Positions 16,458 to 24,391 of a DNA stretch of 43,941 nucleotides are shown here, in pieces. Position 1 is the first letter of the stretch, and the number at the start of each line of letters is the position of its first letter. Source of the stretch: an uncultured Bacilli bacterium. GTDB lineage: Bacteria > Bacillota_I > Bacilli_A > RF39 > UBA660. A program made the position numbers and the translations under genes. The stretch spans positions 78,248-122,188 of the forward strand of contig CAJTKV010000001.1 in NCBI GenBank assembly GCA_910577075.1, written 5' to 3'. The notes under the pieces were generated by a model. It did no database searches and was not told the origin of the DNA. It saw only the letters and a program-made list of their open reading frames with translations.

Positions 16458-17348
16458 ATGGACAAGAATATTAATAAAATTATTGATGATTGTAATAATA
16501 GCAATAGTATTCTATATGTAAAATCTAAAGCTAAAGAAATAGTTCTAACAGATCCTTACACCATATGCCACTTTGCTGAAAATGTCGATTTAGTCGACAA
16601 CCCTGAAATAATGCCCATTTTAGAAAAGGGTATGATAAGTTTTGGTGACATCGTCCATATTTATGAATTCATGTTTTCTATGGTAGAATGCCAAAGAGAA
16701 TATTTTAATTTACCAGCATTTGAATCTCTCATAAGAAATAGTAAAAACCCCAAATTAATGCTTTATTGTATTGGATTTGTTCATGGTATTAACAAACAGT
16801 TAATGATCCAATCTTTGTATGCTACAAAATCCATAAAATATATAGAAAAACTCAGTGACCCAGAATATGATTTAGCTGAGGAAATTAACTGGATTGAATT
16901 TGAAGAACAATGCGATATTGCTAGAGATACCAACTATTTTCCCGAAGTATTAAGACAATATCAAAAACCTGGAGTTAATCTTTTAAATAGTGTACTACAA
17001 ACGAAAAATCCATACCTAATCAATGAACTCGCTGATTATCTCGAATATCTAAGAGATTACCGAGGATATGACAATGTCGATGATTTTTTAGAAATACTAG
17101 GATATGCCATGGCTCGTTGCAAAGAACCTCTCCATCACTATGAATTTGCTGCATCAATAACTTTCTCTGATAAACCTATGTTTCAAAAATTAGTAATCGA
17201 AAGTGGAATAATAAAATATGATTACTATATGTTTGAATATGTTAAGGGAGTAAATAAAGGAGAATTAAGAGAGGTCATTGAAAGAAGTAACGATAAAAAA
17301 TATATTGATAAGATTGGCTATAACAAACAATATCCATACTATGAATAA
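16458..17348 (+). CDS. Predicted helical-repeat protein, unknown function
   Basis: 296 residues from ATG 16458, with GGAGGGG three bases upstream; an earlier in-frame ATG at 16413 precedes the promoter -10 and is rejected. The protein is acidic, without membrane segments, and built of successive amphipathic helices with motifs such as DPYTICHFAENV, NPKLMLYCIGFVHG and NPYLINELADYLEYL. The spacing suggests HEAT-like or Sel1-like solenoid repeats, but no exact family is recognised. It is a single gene between its own promoter and a bidirectional terminator. Confidence 0.65.
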   Translation: MDKNINKIIDDCNNSNSILYVKSKAKEIVLTDPYTICHFAENVDLVDNPEIMPILEKGMISFGDIVHIYEFMFSMVECQREYFNLPAFESLIRNSKNPKLMLYCIGFVHGINKQLMIQSLYATKSIKYIEKLSDPEYDLAEEINWIEFEEQCDIARDTNYFPEVLRQYQKPGVNLLNSVLQTKNPYLINELADYLEYLRDYRGYDNVDDFLEILGYAMARCKEPLHHYEFAASITFSDKPMFQKLVIESGIIKYDYYMFEYVKGVNKGELREVIERSNDKKYIDKIGYNKQYPYYE

Positions 17349-17354
17349 AACAAA

Positions 17355-17395
17355 AAAACAAGTTCATTCATTCTAGAACTTGTTTTAATTTTTCA
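17355..17395. terminator. Bidirectional terminator
   Basis: AAAACAAGTTC (17355-17365), a 10-nt loop, GAACTTGTTTT (17376-17386), then AATTTTT. It ends both the helical-repeat gene and the uraA-upp operon. Confidence 0.85.
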
Positions 17396-17396
17396 A

Positions 17397-18023
17397 CTAT
17401 TTTGTTCCGAAGATTCTATCTCCTGCATCTCCTAGACCAGGAACAATATACTTGTTCTCATTTAGCTTTTCATCTATATGTGCACAGTATATTTGAACAT
17501 CAGGATGTGCCTTCTCTACTCTTTCAATTCCTTCTGGAGCAGCAATTACACATAAGAATTTCATTTTCTTAACACCTTTACTCTTAAGAAGTTCTATTGC
17601 ATCTAATGCGGAACCACCTGTTGCAAGCATAGGATCAAGAATAATTACTTCTCTATTTTCAATATCTTTTGGAACTTTAAAAAAGTAATTTACCGGCTCA
17701 AAAGTTTCCTCATCACGATACATTCCGATATGGCCAATCTTGGCATTAGGTATTACGCGGATAACTCCATCTAATAATCCCATTCCTGCTCTCAAGATAG
17801 GAACAAAGGCAAATCTATCTTCGTCTAATTTTCCTGTTTTCATTTTGGTAATTGGTGTCTCTATTTCTACTTGTTCTAAAGAAACATCTTTCATAGCTTC
17901 ATAACATAGAAACATTCCAATTTCATTTACAAGTTCCCTAAATTCTTTAGTACCTGTATTTTTATCTCTTAGTATCCCCAATTTATGTTCAATTAGGGGA
18001 TGATTTAAACTTATTGCTTTCAT
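17397..18023 (-). CDS. upp: Uracil phosphoribosyltransferase
   Basis: 208 residues, the normal length. The PRPP-binding loop is VIILDPMLATGGSALDAI (126-143), and the uracil-binding C-terminal region YIVPGLGDAGDRIFGTK is intact. It joins uracil to PRPP to give UMP in the cytoplasm. AAGGAAAAG precedes the ATG. It lies 20 nt downstream of the uracil permease gene and forms an operon with it, so imported uracil is trapped as UMP. Confidence 0.97.
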   Translation of the reverse strand: MKAISLNHPLIEHKLGILRDKNTGTKEFRELVNEIGMFLCYEAMKDVSLEQVEIETPITKMKTGKLDEDRFAFVPILRAGMGLLDGVIRVIPNAKIGHIGMYRDEETFEPVNYFFKVPKDIENREVIILDPMLATGGSALDAIELLKSKGVKKMKFLCVIAAPEGIERVEKAHPDVQIYCAHIDEKLNENKYIVPGLGDAGDRIFGTK

Positions 18024-18043
18024 TTACTTTTCCTTCTCTTTCT

Positions 18044-19474
18044 TTATTTCTTTGTTGATGTACTTTTTTTGGTAGTTGTTTTTTTAGCTGTCGTCTTTTT
18101 AGGACTTGTTGTTTTCTTTGAAGAAGTCTTCTTAGCTGGAGCTTTTTTAACTTCTACTTCTTCATGAACTTCTTCAACTACTTCTTCCTCTTCTTTACCT
18201 TCTAATGGTAAAATTAAGTTTAGAATTATACCAATTATTGCAGCTAAACTCATACCAGAAATAGTTACAGATAAGTCTCCACTTACAATAGCTATTGCAG
18301 CTCCACCAAGACCTAATACAAGCATTGATGATGCTACTACTACATTTTTAGGTTGTTCAAAATCTACTTGATTTTTAATTAATACTTTTAAACCATTTAC
18401 TGCTATAAATCCATATAGTAATAATGATACACCACCTAATACAGGTTGTGGAATAGTAGAAACTAAAGCTGTAAACTTGCCTAAGAATCCTAAAATTATA
18501 GCAAATATTGCAGCTAATCCAATAACCCATACAGAGGCAATTTTAGTCATACCAACAACAGATGTATTTTCTCCATAAGTTGTATTTGCAGGACCTCCCA
18601 TGGCTCCAGCAACTAAAGTTGCAACACCATCTCCTAATAAAGTTTTATCAAGTCCTGGATCTTTAAGCAAGTCCTTACCGATAATATTGCTCAATGATGT
18701 ATGATCACCAATATGCTCGCACATCGTAACAAGAGCAATAGGCGCAATTGTTAGTAACGCTCCAAAGTTTAGTTTATAATCAATGAATGGGAATACAAAC
18801 TCAGGAACACTGAAGAAACTAGCTTCTTTTACTGCCGTAAAATCTACAACTCCTAAGACACAAGCAAATATGTATCCAGCCACGATTCCAACTAAGAAAG
18901 GTATTATTTTTATAAATCCCTTAGCTTTTACCATTACAAACGTAGTAACTAAGAATGTAAATGCTGCAATAGCAACTGTTTTCCATTCTATGGTTGCTCC
19001 CGATGCAATACCTATTTGTCCTACTGCCGATGGAGCAAGACCTAAACCAATAATCATTATCATTGGTCCTATAACGACTGGTGGTAATACTTTATCTAAC
19101 CATTTTGAGCCAATTAATTTTATTATAAAAGCTACAACGATGTAGATTAAACCTACTACCATAACTCCTGTCATAGCTCCAGATATACCGCCTTTAAAAT
19201 ATGCAGCAGCTATTGGAGTAATAAAGGCAAATGAACTTCCTAGATATACTGGAGATTTACCTTTTGTGCAAAGGATATAAAGCAATGTACCAATACCAGA
19301 TGCAACTAATGCTACTGGAATAGTCAATACTGTTTCCCCTGCTGCTGAATTTACTAATATAGGTACTAAAATTGTTGCACCAAACATAGCAAAAACATGC
19401 TGTATTGCTAATACAATCCACTTAGCAACGGGTGGTTTTTCGTTGACATCATATGTCATCTTTTTTGATTTCAT
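18044..19474 (-). CDS. uraA: Uracil permease (NCS2 family) with a Lys-rich tail
   Basis: 476 residues; AGGAGGAAAGA precedes the ATG. The body (about 15-424) is a nucleobase:cation symporter-2 protein with many membrane helices; family markers include the AIQHVFAMFGATILVPIL start, LGSSFAFITPI, and CEHIGDHTSLSNIIG. It imports uracil with protons. The last 52 residues (425-476) are unusual: an acidic stretch (EEEEVVEEVHEEVEV) followed by repeated APAKK, TSSKK, TTSPKK and TTAKK units resembling a histone H1 tail. Permeases of this family normally stop soon after the last helix. It heads the uraA-upp operon and lacks a usable promoter of its own after the leader terminator. Confidence 0.94.
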   Translation of the reverse strand: MKSKKMTYDVNEKPPVAKWIVLAIQHVFAMFGATILVPILVNSAAGETVLTIPVALVASGIGTLLYILCTKGKSPVYLGSSFAFITPIAAAYFKGGISGAMTGVMVVGLIYIVVAFIIKLIGSKWLDKVLPPVVIGPMIMIIGLGLAPSAVGQIGIASGATIEWKTVAIAAFTFLVTTFVMVKAKGFIKIIPFLVGIVAGYIFACVLGVVDFTAVKEASFFSVPEFVFPFIDYKLNFGALLTIAPIALVTMCEHIGDHTSLSNIIGKDLLKDPGLDKTLLGDGVATLVAGAMGGPANTTYGENTSVVGMTKIASVWVIGLAAIFAIILGFLGKFTALVSTIPQPVLGGVSLLLYGFIAVNGLKVLIKNQVDFEQPKNVVVASSMLVLGLGGAAIAIVSGDLSVTISGMSLAAIIGIILNLILPLEGKEEEEVVEEVHEEVEVKKAPAKKTSSKKTTSPKKTTAKKTTTKKSTSTKK

Positions 19475-19521
19475 TCTTTCCTCCTATCATTTTATGATGC
19501 TATGTAGTTTATCTAAATTTA

Positions 19522-19554
19522 GAAAAAAGGGACCCATAAATGAGTTCCCTTTTA
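19522..19554 (-). terminator. Leader terminator upstream of uraA, probable attenuator
   Basis: On the minus strand AAAAGGGA (19553-19546) pairs with TCCCTTTT, with a further short CTC/GGG helix above it and a T6 tail. It starts inside the stop codon of a 34-codon reading frame and lies about 50 nt before uraA. Confidence 0.8.
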
Positions 19555-19656
19555 AAAATTCAATAATAGAGTTAACGATAAAATTGAAAAATCAACAACT
19601 GATTTCATTGCTTGTGTTTTTTTAGATGTCTTATTTTCAATTCTAACCTTTTTCAC
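19552..19656 (-). CDS. 34-residue leader peptide or small protein ahead of uraA
   Basis: GTG at 19656, with AAGGATGTG six bases upstream, opens a 34-codon frame. The product begins MKKVRIENKTSKKTQAMKS and ends in the hydrophobic SILSLTLLLNF. Its stop codon TAA overlaps the 5' arm of a strong terminator placed before uraA. Codons 20-34 are U-rich. This arrangement of a short frame running into a terminator ahead of a pyrimidine gene resembles the pyrBI leader of enterobacteria, where closely following ribosomes prevent termination at low UTP. It could instead be an independent small membrane-associated protein with its own terminator. Confidence 0.5.
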   Translation of the reverse strand: MKKVRIENKTSKKTQAMKSVVDFSILSLTLLLNF

Positions 19657-19678
19657 TACATACACATCCTTAAAAATA

Positions 19679-19707
19679 TATTAATATATATATCTTGAAA
19701 TTGCAAG
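19679..19707 (-). promoter_or_regulatory. Possible promoter of the uraA leader
   Basis: On the minus strand TTGCAA, a 17-bp spacer and TAATAT lie just upstream of the small leader frame. Both hexamers match the consensus only partly (4 of 6), and the region is so AT-rich that chance is likely. Confidence 0.35.
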
Positions 19708-19717
19708 ATTTTTTTAT
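19691..19717 (+). terminator. Orphan plus-strand terminator
   Basis: ATCTTG, loop AAATTG, CAAGAT and then TTTTTTT read on the plus strand, although no plus-strand gene precedes it within 2 kb. It may stop antisense transcription; the minus-strand side has no T run. Confidence 0.5.
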
Positions 19718-20796
19718 TTAAAACATTCAATATAAGTTAAAAATGCTGTGTTCTCTTTAGTAATGCGAGTATTCTCATTTGTTTGCTGAGCTAATGCCTC
19801 TGTTCTCTGTTGCGAATTCAGTAAAGAATTTGTCGTTGCTATCATTTCACTTTGCAACCTATTACTCTCAACAATAGCATTATATGTTGCCATTTGATTT
19901 GCTCTAATACTATTTAAACTATCAATTACGATATCCAAGCGGCCAATTATTTGCTTTTGCAATAATTCTTGCTCATAGACATTATAGCAACCAGTATAAT
20001 TATATAAAGACCTACATCTATTTGAACTTAAATACTCGATAAACATTGTAATAGGAATTAGATTTCTATACTTTGGATAGATTACATTTAGATCATATAT
20101 TTTATTAAGTAAATTTTTCGTTTCACCAAGTTGTTTATTCAAATGATTTTTTCTTTCTTTTAAAACAACTAGATTTTCCTTTTTATGCTTATTTTCCTTA
20201 TCAACTTTTGCGGTTTCTTCCTTTAGTTTTTTGTTATAATTATTTTTTATTTTAACATTTTTCATAATATTTATGATAAACATTATCGTTGCAACAATCG
20301 CACAAATTATGAAAGATCGAACAATAGCATATCCTAATGCTGTCCAAAATCCTCCATAGAAAATTCCTAAACCTGTTATTGTTCCCAACAACACCATAAA
20401 GAAATTACATTTTTGAACAACAAAAAGCTGATACAAAACGAGGATTAAAACTCCACCCCCAAAGATAAATTCCAATAGTATCGTATTAAATTCGGGCTTT
20501 CTCTCTTTATTAACGCTGGCAACACTCAAAATCTCATTTTCAGATATATCACTTTCTATCTGCCAAATAGAATTTTCCAAAGCCATTTTGCGTACTTCCA
20601 AGTCTTTAACTTTATCAAGATATTCTAACAAGTCCTTTTTCGGTAATGCAAGATCTTCCTCATCTTTTCTTAAAATTATATCTCTCTCTTCTTTTTCTAA
20701 ATCACTTAATTCCTCTTCTATTATCACTTCTTTACCGCACTTGCTACAAAACTTTGCATTTTGTTTCATTTTATTTCCGCAATTGTCACAAAACAT
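19714..20796 (-). CDS. Zinc-ribbon membrane protein with coiled coils
   Basis: 360 residues. The N-terminus is a double zinc ribbon, CDNCGNK (Cys 3 and 6) and FCSKCGKE (Cys 18 and 21). An acidic coiled coil follows (about 30-85), then two to three membrane helices (about 105-180, containing FGGGVLILVLYQLF and AIVATIMFIINIM), then a long Lys/Glu-rich coiled coil (about 185-250). The C-terminal helix is rich in Gln, Asn and Thr. The ribbon plus helix layout resembles zinc_ribbon_2 proteins of Bacillota whose roles are unknown. GGAAG precedes the start. It appears monocistronic. Confidence 0.75.
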   Translation of the reverse strand: MFCDNCGNKMKQNAKFCSKCGKEVIIEEELSDLEKEERDIILRKDEEDLALPKKDLLEYLDKVKDLEVRKMALENSIWQIESDISENEILSVASVNKERKPEFNTILLEFIFGGGVLILVLYQLFVVQKCNFFMVLLGTITGLGIFYGGFWTALGYAIVRSFIICAIVATIMFIINIMKNVKIKNNYNKKLKEETAKVDKENKHKKENLVVLKERKNHLNKQLGETKNLLNKIYDLNVIYPKYRNLIPITMFIEYLSSNRCRSLYNYTGCYNVYEQELLQKQIIGRLDIVIDSLNSIRANQMATYNAIVESNRLQSEMIATTNSLLNSQQRTEALAQQTNENTRITKENTAFLTYIECFK

Positions 20797-20901
20797 ACTT
20801 CCACTTCCAATCTTCTATTTATAATGATGTTATATCTATCATCTTAAGAATATGTCAATATAAATACATTCTGAATATCGATTTTTTGGGCATATAATAA
20901 A

Positions 20902-20937
20902 TTTAAAAAACGTAGAGTTTATTTAACTTCTACGTTT
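20902..20937 (-). terminator. Terminator of the methyltransferase operon
   Basis: On the minus strand AAACGTAGA (20937-20929) pairs with TCTACGTTT (20916-20908), followed by T6. It lies about 50 nt after the last gene of the run that begins at 22919. Confidence 0.8.
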
Positions 20938-20989
20938 CTTTTTAAAAATATCAACTTTTTATTTATTCAAAATTATTATCATAACATCT

Positions 20990-21649
20990 TCAATATTTTG
21001 GTGAAGACGACTTATCAAACTCCTCAGCTAATTGCGTCTCACTTTTTAGTTCTTCCGACTTAATAACATTTAAACATTTACTTATAAAATTAGTTAAGAT
21101 TTCTTCAATACTATTTTTATTACAATTTAAAATCTCTGATAAAAATCCTTGTATCATAATTCTAATTCTTGTCGATAGCTGGTCTAATCTATCCGAATAC
21201 TCTTGTTTATCATCTAGAGCTTTTGTTGCAATATAATGTTGAATATTAACAGGAATTAAACTATCTATATTACCATAAACTTTTCTATCAGAAATACGAA
21301 CAAGCAAATCTGCAAATAAATGGTGAAACATAGTTTCTATTTGTCCAAATTCCACTTCATCTATTTGATCAACAATAGCATTTAATACCACATTAATGTC
21401 TCTTTTTGCATCAGCAACTAATGTCGCATTCTTGTCTTCAAGACTGGCAAAGAAGTTTTTCAAAAACTGACAGACATAATAAGATACGTCATAGCCAAAA
21501 GCTTCATGACACTCATCTATAATTCTGCCATCAACATTTAATGAAGATATTGCTTTTTGATACGATTTATTAATTGCACTCTCAATTTGTGCACCTACTA
21601 ATATTTGCTCTTTGAATAGTTTTAGTTTTAGATTTTCTATATTGCTCAT
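20990..21649 (-). CDS. Helical protein, unknown function
   Basis: 219 residues from ATG 21649, seven bases after AGAGG; an upstream ATG at 21667 overlaps that site. The sequence is almost entirely predicted helix, without membrane segments. Three or four Cys are scattered and no catalytic pattern is seen. It is the last gene of a three-gene run with the papain-like candidate and the methyltransferase and ends at a strong terminator. No family recognised. Confidence 0.6.
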   Translation of the reverse strand: MSNIENLKLKLFKEQILVGAQIESAINKSYQKAISSLNVDGRIIDECHEAFGYDVSYYVCQFLKNFFASLEDKNATLVADAKRDINVVLNAIVDQIDEVEFGQIETMFHHLFADLLVRISDRKVYGNIDSLIPVNIQHYIATKALDDKQEYSDRLDQLSTRIRIMIQGFLSEILNCNKNSIEEILTNFISKCLNVIKSEELKSETQLAEEFDKSSSPKY

Positions 21650-21701
21650 TATTTTACCTCTTCTCATTAAAATGATAACAAATTTGTTGAAAATTATAAA
21701 G

Positions 21702-22337
21702 TTATTTTCTTTTCAATACAAAAACATGCACGGGATACGGTTTAAAATATTTACTTATCTTAAATATTCTCTGATACCAATTTAAATAATGATAATGCGA
21801 TTCCTCTATCAATTCGCCATTAGTCTTAGTAATTAATACCCGCCAATCTTTAATCCTTAAATATCGTTCATTGCCATACATTTTTTTATTTTCATCAAAG
21901 TATCTAGTTGGTATACCAAAAATAACATAGTCGCTTATTGACAATTGCTTATTGAGCAATTTAATTATTTCATCATCACTATAATGTTCTAAAATACCTA
22001 TGCTATAAATAACATCAATTTTATCCTTACTTTTAAAATCCATTATATCCTTATTGATATACGTAATATCACAATCTTTAAAATAACCCTCAAAATATTT
22101 TTTACTCAGAGAAATCATATCCGCATCGCGATCAAGTGCAATAACACTCTTCCCCATAGAAGATATTTTACAAGCCAAAACACCAGTTCCCGACCCAAGT
22201 TCTAAGACACTTCCATTTTTAACATATTTATCTATAAGTTTAATAATCTCTTTTTTAGTTCTAAGTTTCTCATTAACATATGCTTCTATTGTTGTTTTAC
22301 TTATCTCTTCCTCATATAAATCAGACCATTTTGACAT
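21702..22337 (-). CDS. Class I SAM-dependent methyltransferase
   Basis: 211 residues from ATG 22337, with GGTGA five bases upstream; ATG 22343 and 22349 are also in frame and cannot be excluded. Motif I is VLELGSGTGVLACKI, the acidic end of strand 2 is VIALDRD, and motif II lies at IDVIYSIGILEHYSDDE. This is the class I fold binding S-adenosylmethionine in the cytoplasm. The acceptor is unknown; the HYSDDEI segment and overall size match small-molecule rather than DNA methyltransferases. It is in a unit with the upstream papain-like candidate. Confidence 0.85.
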   Translation of the reverse strand: MSKWSDLYEEEISKTTIEAYVNEKLRTKKEIIKLIDKYVKNGSVLELGSGTGVLACKISSMGKSVIALDRDADMISLSKKYFEGYFKDCDITYINKDIMDFKSKDKIDVIYSIGILEHYSDDEIIKLLNKQLSISDYVIFGIPTRYFDENKKMYGNERYLRIKDWRVLITKTNGELIEESHYHYLNWYQRIFKISKYFKPYPVHVFVLKRK

Positions 22338-22361
22338 ATTCATCACCATAATTATTATATC

Positions 22362-22919
22362 CTATTTTAAACTTAATTTATAAGTTAATTGATAGTCATA
22401 ATTTCCTAAGGAACATTTTTTTGGATCTTTTATAACATCTTTATTATTATCTAAATTTGTTGGTCTACGAAAAAATCCTAGTTTATGAGTCCATATTCCA
22501 CTGCTATCCTGTCTTAAAAAATGGTAGTCATATAGATATTCTTCATAACAAATATAGGAATAAAAAGCCGTAAATAGTGCTATTTTCCATTCATTTGGCA
22601 GAATCTCCTCCAATGGGTCAACTTCTAAAAATTTTATTCCCAGATACAATAAATCATCTTGAATATTCTCTAATAAGTTATCTAGAGTAAAATACCTCTG
22701 TACTGCCAGATTTGTTGATGAAGATCCAATTGTTCCTGGAGCATAGGCTAAAGTCTTTATCTTTCTCTCAGGAATATCTAGTCCTAAAGCATAGGCATAA
22801 CAATTAGTAGTCAATATATGCTTCCAATTTTTCTTATCCATTTTTATTTGTCTTTTTAAATCTGACATACTCATTTTCATTGGTTGAGAGTTAATAACCC
22901 TACCTACATCTTTTATCAT
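22362..22919 (-). CDS. Papain-like cysteine-enzyme candidate
   Basis: 185 residues from ATG 22919, seven bases after AGAGG; the GTG at 22925 overlaps that site. The segment TTNCYAYALGLDIPE is followed by PGTIG, then DYHFLRQDSSGIWTHKLGFF and a C-terminal DPKKCSLGNYDY. I recall this order, NCYAYAL, PG-x-IG, a YH-x-x-RQ segment and W-[ST]-H-K, from a family of phage and bacterial proteins with a papain or NlpC/P60-like arrangement, in which Cys of NCYAYAL and one of the two His would be catalytic. This assignment is from memory and unverified. It is the first gene of the unit with the methyltransferase. Confidence 0.5.
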   Translation of the reverse strand: MIKDVGRVINSQPMKMSMSDLKRQIKMDKKNWKHILTTNCYAYALGLDIPERKIKTLAYAPGTIGSSSTNLAVQRYFTLDNLLENIQDDLLYLGIKFLEVDPLEEILPNEWKIALFTAFYSYICYEEYLYDYHFLRQDSSGIWTHKLGFFRRPTNLDNNKDVIKDPKKCSLGNYDYQLTYKLSLK

Positions 22920-22989
22920 ACCCACACCTCTTTCTATTCCTATTCAAGCATTTGTTACTAAATTTCTTTTGTTTTTTATCGTTTAACAA

Positions 22990-23010
22990 GAAAAAAAGAG
23001 AAAACCTCTT
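22990..23010 (-). terminator. Terminator of the HD operon
   Basis: On the minus strand AAGAG (23010-23006), loop GTTTT, CTCTT (23000-22996), then T-rich sequence. It starts at the stop codon of the acidic helical protein. Confidence 0.6.
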
Positions 23011-23761
23011 ACTTTAACTTAAGTTCTTTTATCTCCTCAAGAATGCTATTAAAACCAGCAAGTATTCTTTCAGCTTCTTCTTCGTTTGGATCAAAATCTT
23101 CTCCCACGCTTGGCTCAAATTCTCTTTCTAGCTCGCCATTATCCAATTTTTCCATAAAATTATCCATGGCAGCAGATGCTTCACTCATTCCACTTCTATC
23201 TTCACACATAGCATAAAGTGTTTTCATTGTATCTGCTTTAACTTCTTCTGCTGTTGTATCTTGTGTTATTTTCATTTCATCAATTCCTACTTTCTTCTCT
23301 CTATTTTCGCGTATTTTTTCTAAACACTCCATAAACTCTGAGCCATATTTTGAATATATTAAAAGCAATAATTCGGCAAATCCTCTTGTAGCTGAATCAA
23401 TTGAACTATCTTCATATTCTGCTACCACATCCATAACTGTTTCCTCACTCACTCTTTTCATCAAGGAACCAGCTAACTCATAGCACTTAAGAACGTTTAT
23501 CCTTTCTTCCACATTTTCTTCACTTTTAGAGCAAAGAATATTATAAAGAGCATTTTCCCATTGTTGCCACGTTCCCTCTATGCAAAATGGTACATATTCT
23601 TTCATCTTATCTAAATATTGACTAGCAATAGCCCCAAAATATTTACCATCTTTAGTTATTGACAAACTCATTGCAATAGCCATATCTCTAATAGCATTTT
23701 CGGCCGTTATCTGAAAAACTTTTGAAACTTCCATGTTTGCTCTTTCTTCTAAATCTGTCAT
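23009..23761 (-). CDS. Acidic helical protein, unknown function
   Basis: 250 residues; AGGAGG five bases before ATG. All-helical and strongly acidic towards the C-terminus (NGELEREFEPSVGEDFDPNEEEAERIL). There is no membrane segment. Cys residues occur singly within helices. No family recognised. It is the last of three genes, after the HD protein and a 196-residue protein, and ends at a terminator. Confidence 0.6.
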   Translation of the reverse strand: MTDLEERANMEVSKVFQITAENAIRDMAIAMSLSITKDGKYFGAIASQYLDKMKEYVPFCIEGTWQQWENALYNILCSKSEENVEERINVLKCYELAGSLMKRVSEETVMDVVAEYEDSSIDSATRGFAELLLLIYSKYGSEFMECLEKIRENREKKVGIDEMKITQDTTAEEVKADTMKTLYAMCEDRSGMSEASAAMDNFMEKLDNGELEREFEPSVGEDFDPNEEEAERILAGFNSILEEIKELKLK

Positions 23762-23798
23762 ATATGCCTCCTAAATATCTAGTTATTATAACACACTA

Positions 23799-24389
23799 TT
23801 ACTCATTTGTTGATAACTTTTTCTCTTGCGCATTTTCTATTTTAATATCCTGCAATTCTCTAAATAGCAATTTAAAGGGAAAAGCTAAATCGTATATTCT
23901 TGATCCCGACTGTCTTATATTAACCGTTATGTCATATTTGGATTTATACTCGCCCATCTCTCTGCCATCAACCTTATCAAACTTAAGAATTATAGCACCC
24001 TGTTCTTGCGTGATAGTTAAAGTATTGGGACATTTAATTGGATAAGCATCACTCATAATTGTTATTACTCCATCGTGGACAACAGATTTATACCAACTCG
24101 TACATTTCTCCATAGCTATTTTTTCTTCAGTATCCTCTCTTTTTAAATCCCAGTCCATGACATTTCCCGAAATAATGCGCTCATATAATTTTGCAAACAA
24201 ACCATAGACTTCATAATTATCACTTTCCATAATGACAAAGTCCATACTGCTTAATGGTGCTATATTCTCATATCTAGCTACTAAAGTATGATCATCACCA
24301 GTCTGCATCATCGAAACCTTCATTCCTTCACTTATAAAAGAAAAATCATAACTTCCATATTCATTTGGTCGCTTTCTTACCTGCATCAT
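23799..24389 (-). CDS. Beta-rich protein, unknown function
   Basis: 196 residues from ATG 24389, five bases after AGAGG, which lies in the end of the HD gene. A strand-rich protein with segments YDFSFISEGMKVSMMQ, HTLVARYENIA, MDFVIMESDNYEVYGLF and a C-terminal repeat of long strands ending NIRQSGSRIYDLAF. Possibly a small sandwich or lipocalin-like fold, not assignable. It sits two bases after the HD gene stop, so the two are coupled. Confidence 0.6.
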   Translation of the reverse strand: MMQVRKRPNEYGSYDFSFISEGMKVSMMQTGDDHTLVARYENIAPLSSMDFVIMESDNYEVYGLFAKLYERIISGNVMDWDLKREDTEEKIAMEKCTSWYKSVVHDGVITIMSDAYPIKCPNTLTITQEQGAIILKFDKVDGREMGEYKSKYDITVNIRQSGSRIYDLAFPFKLLFRELQDIKIENAQEKKLSTNE

Positions 24390-24391
24390 TT

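Noticed and set aside
19443..19625. 60-codon plus-strand reading frame
   Set aside because: It runs antisense to the uraA start and through the leader, has no ribosome site, and a terminator crosses it.
19475..19713. PyrR-binding leader of the Bacillus type
   Set aside because: No conserved PyrR-binding loop sequence and no antiterminator/anti-antiterminator pair could be found.
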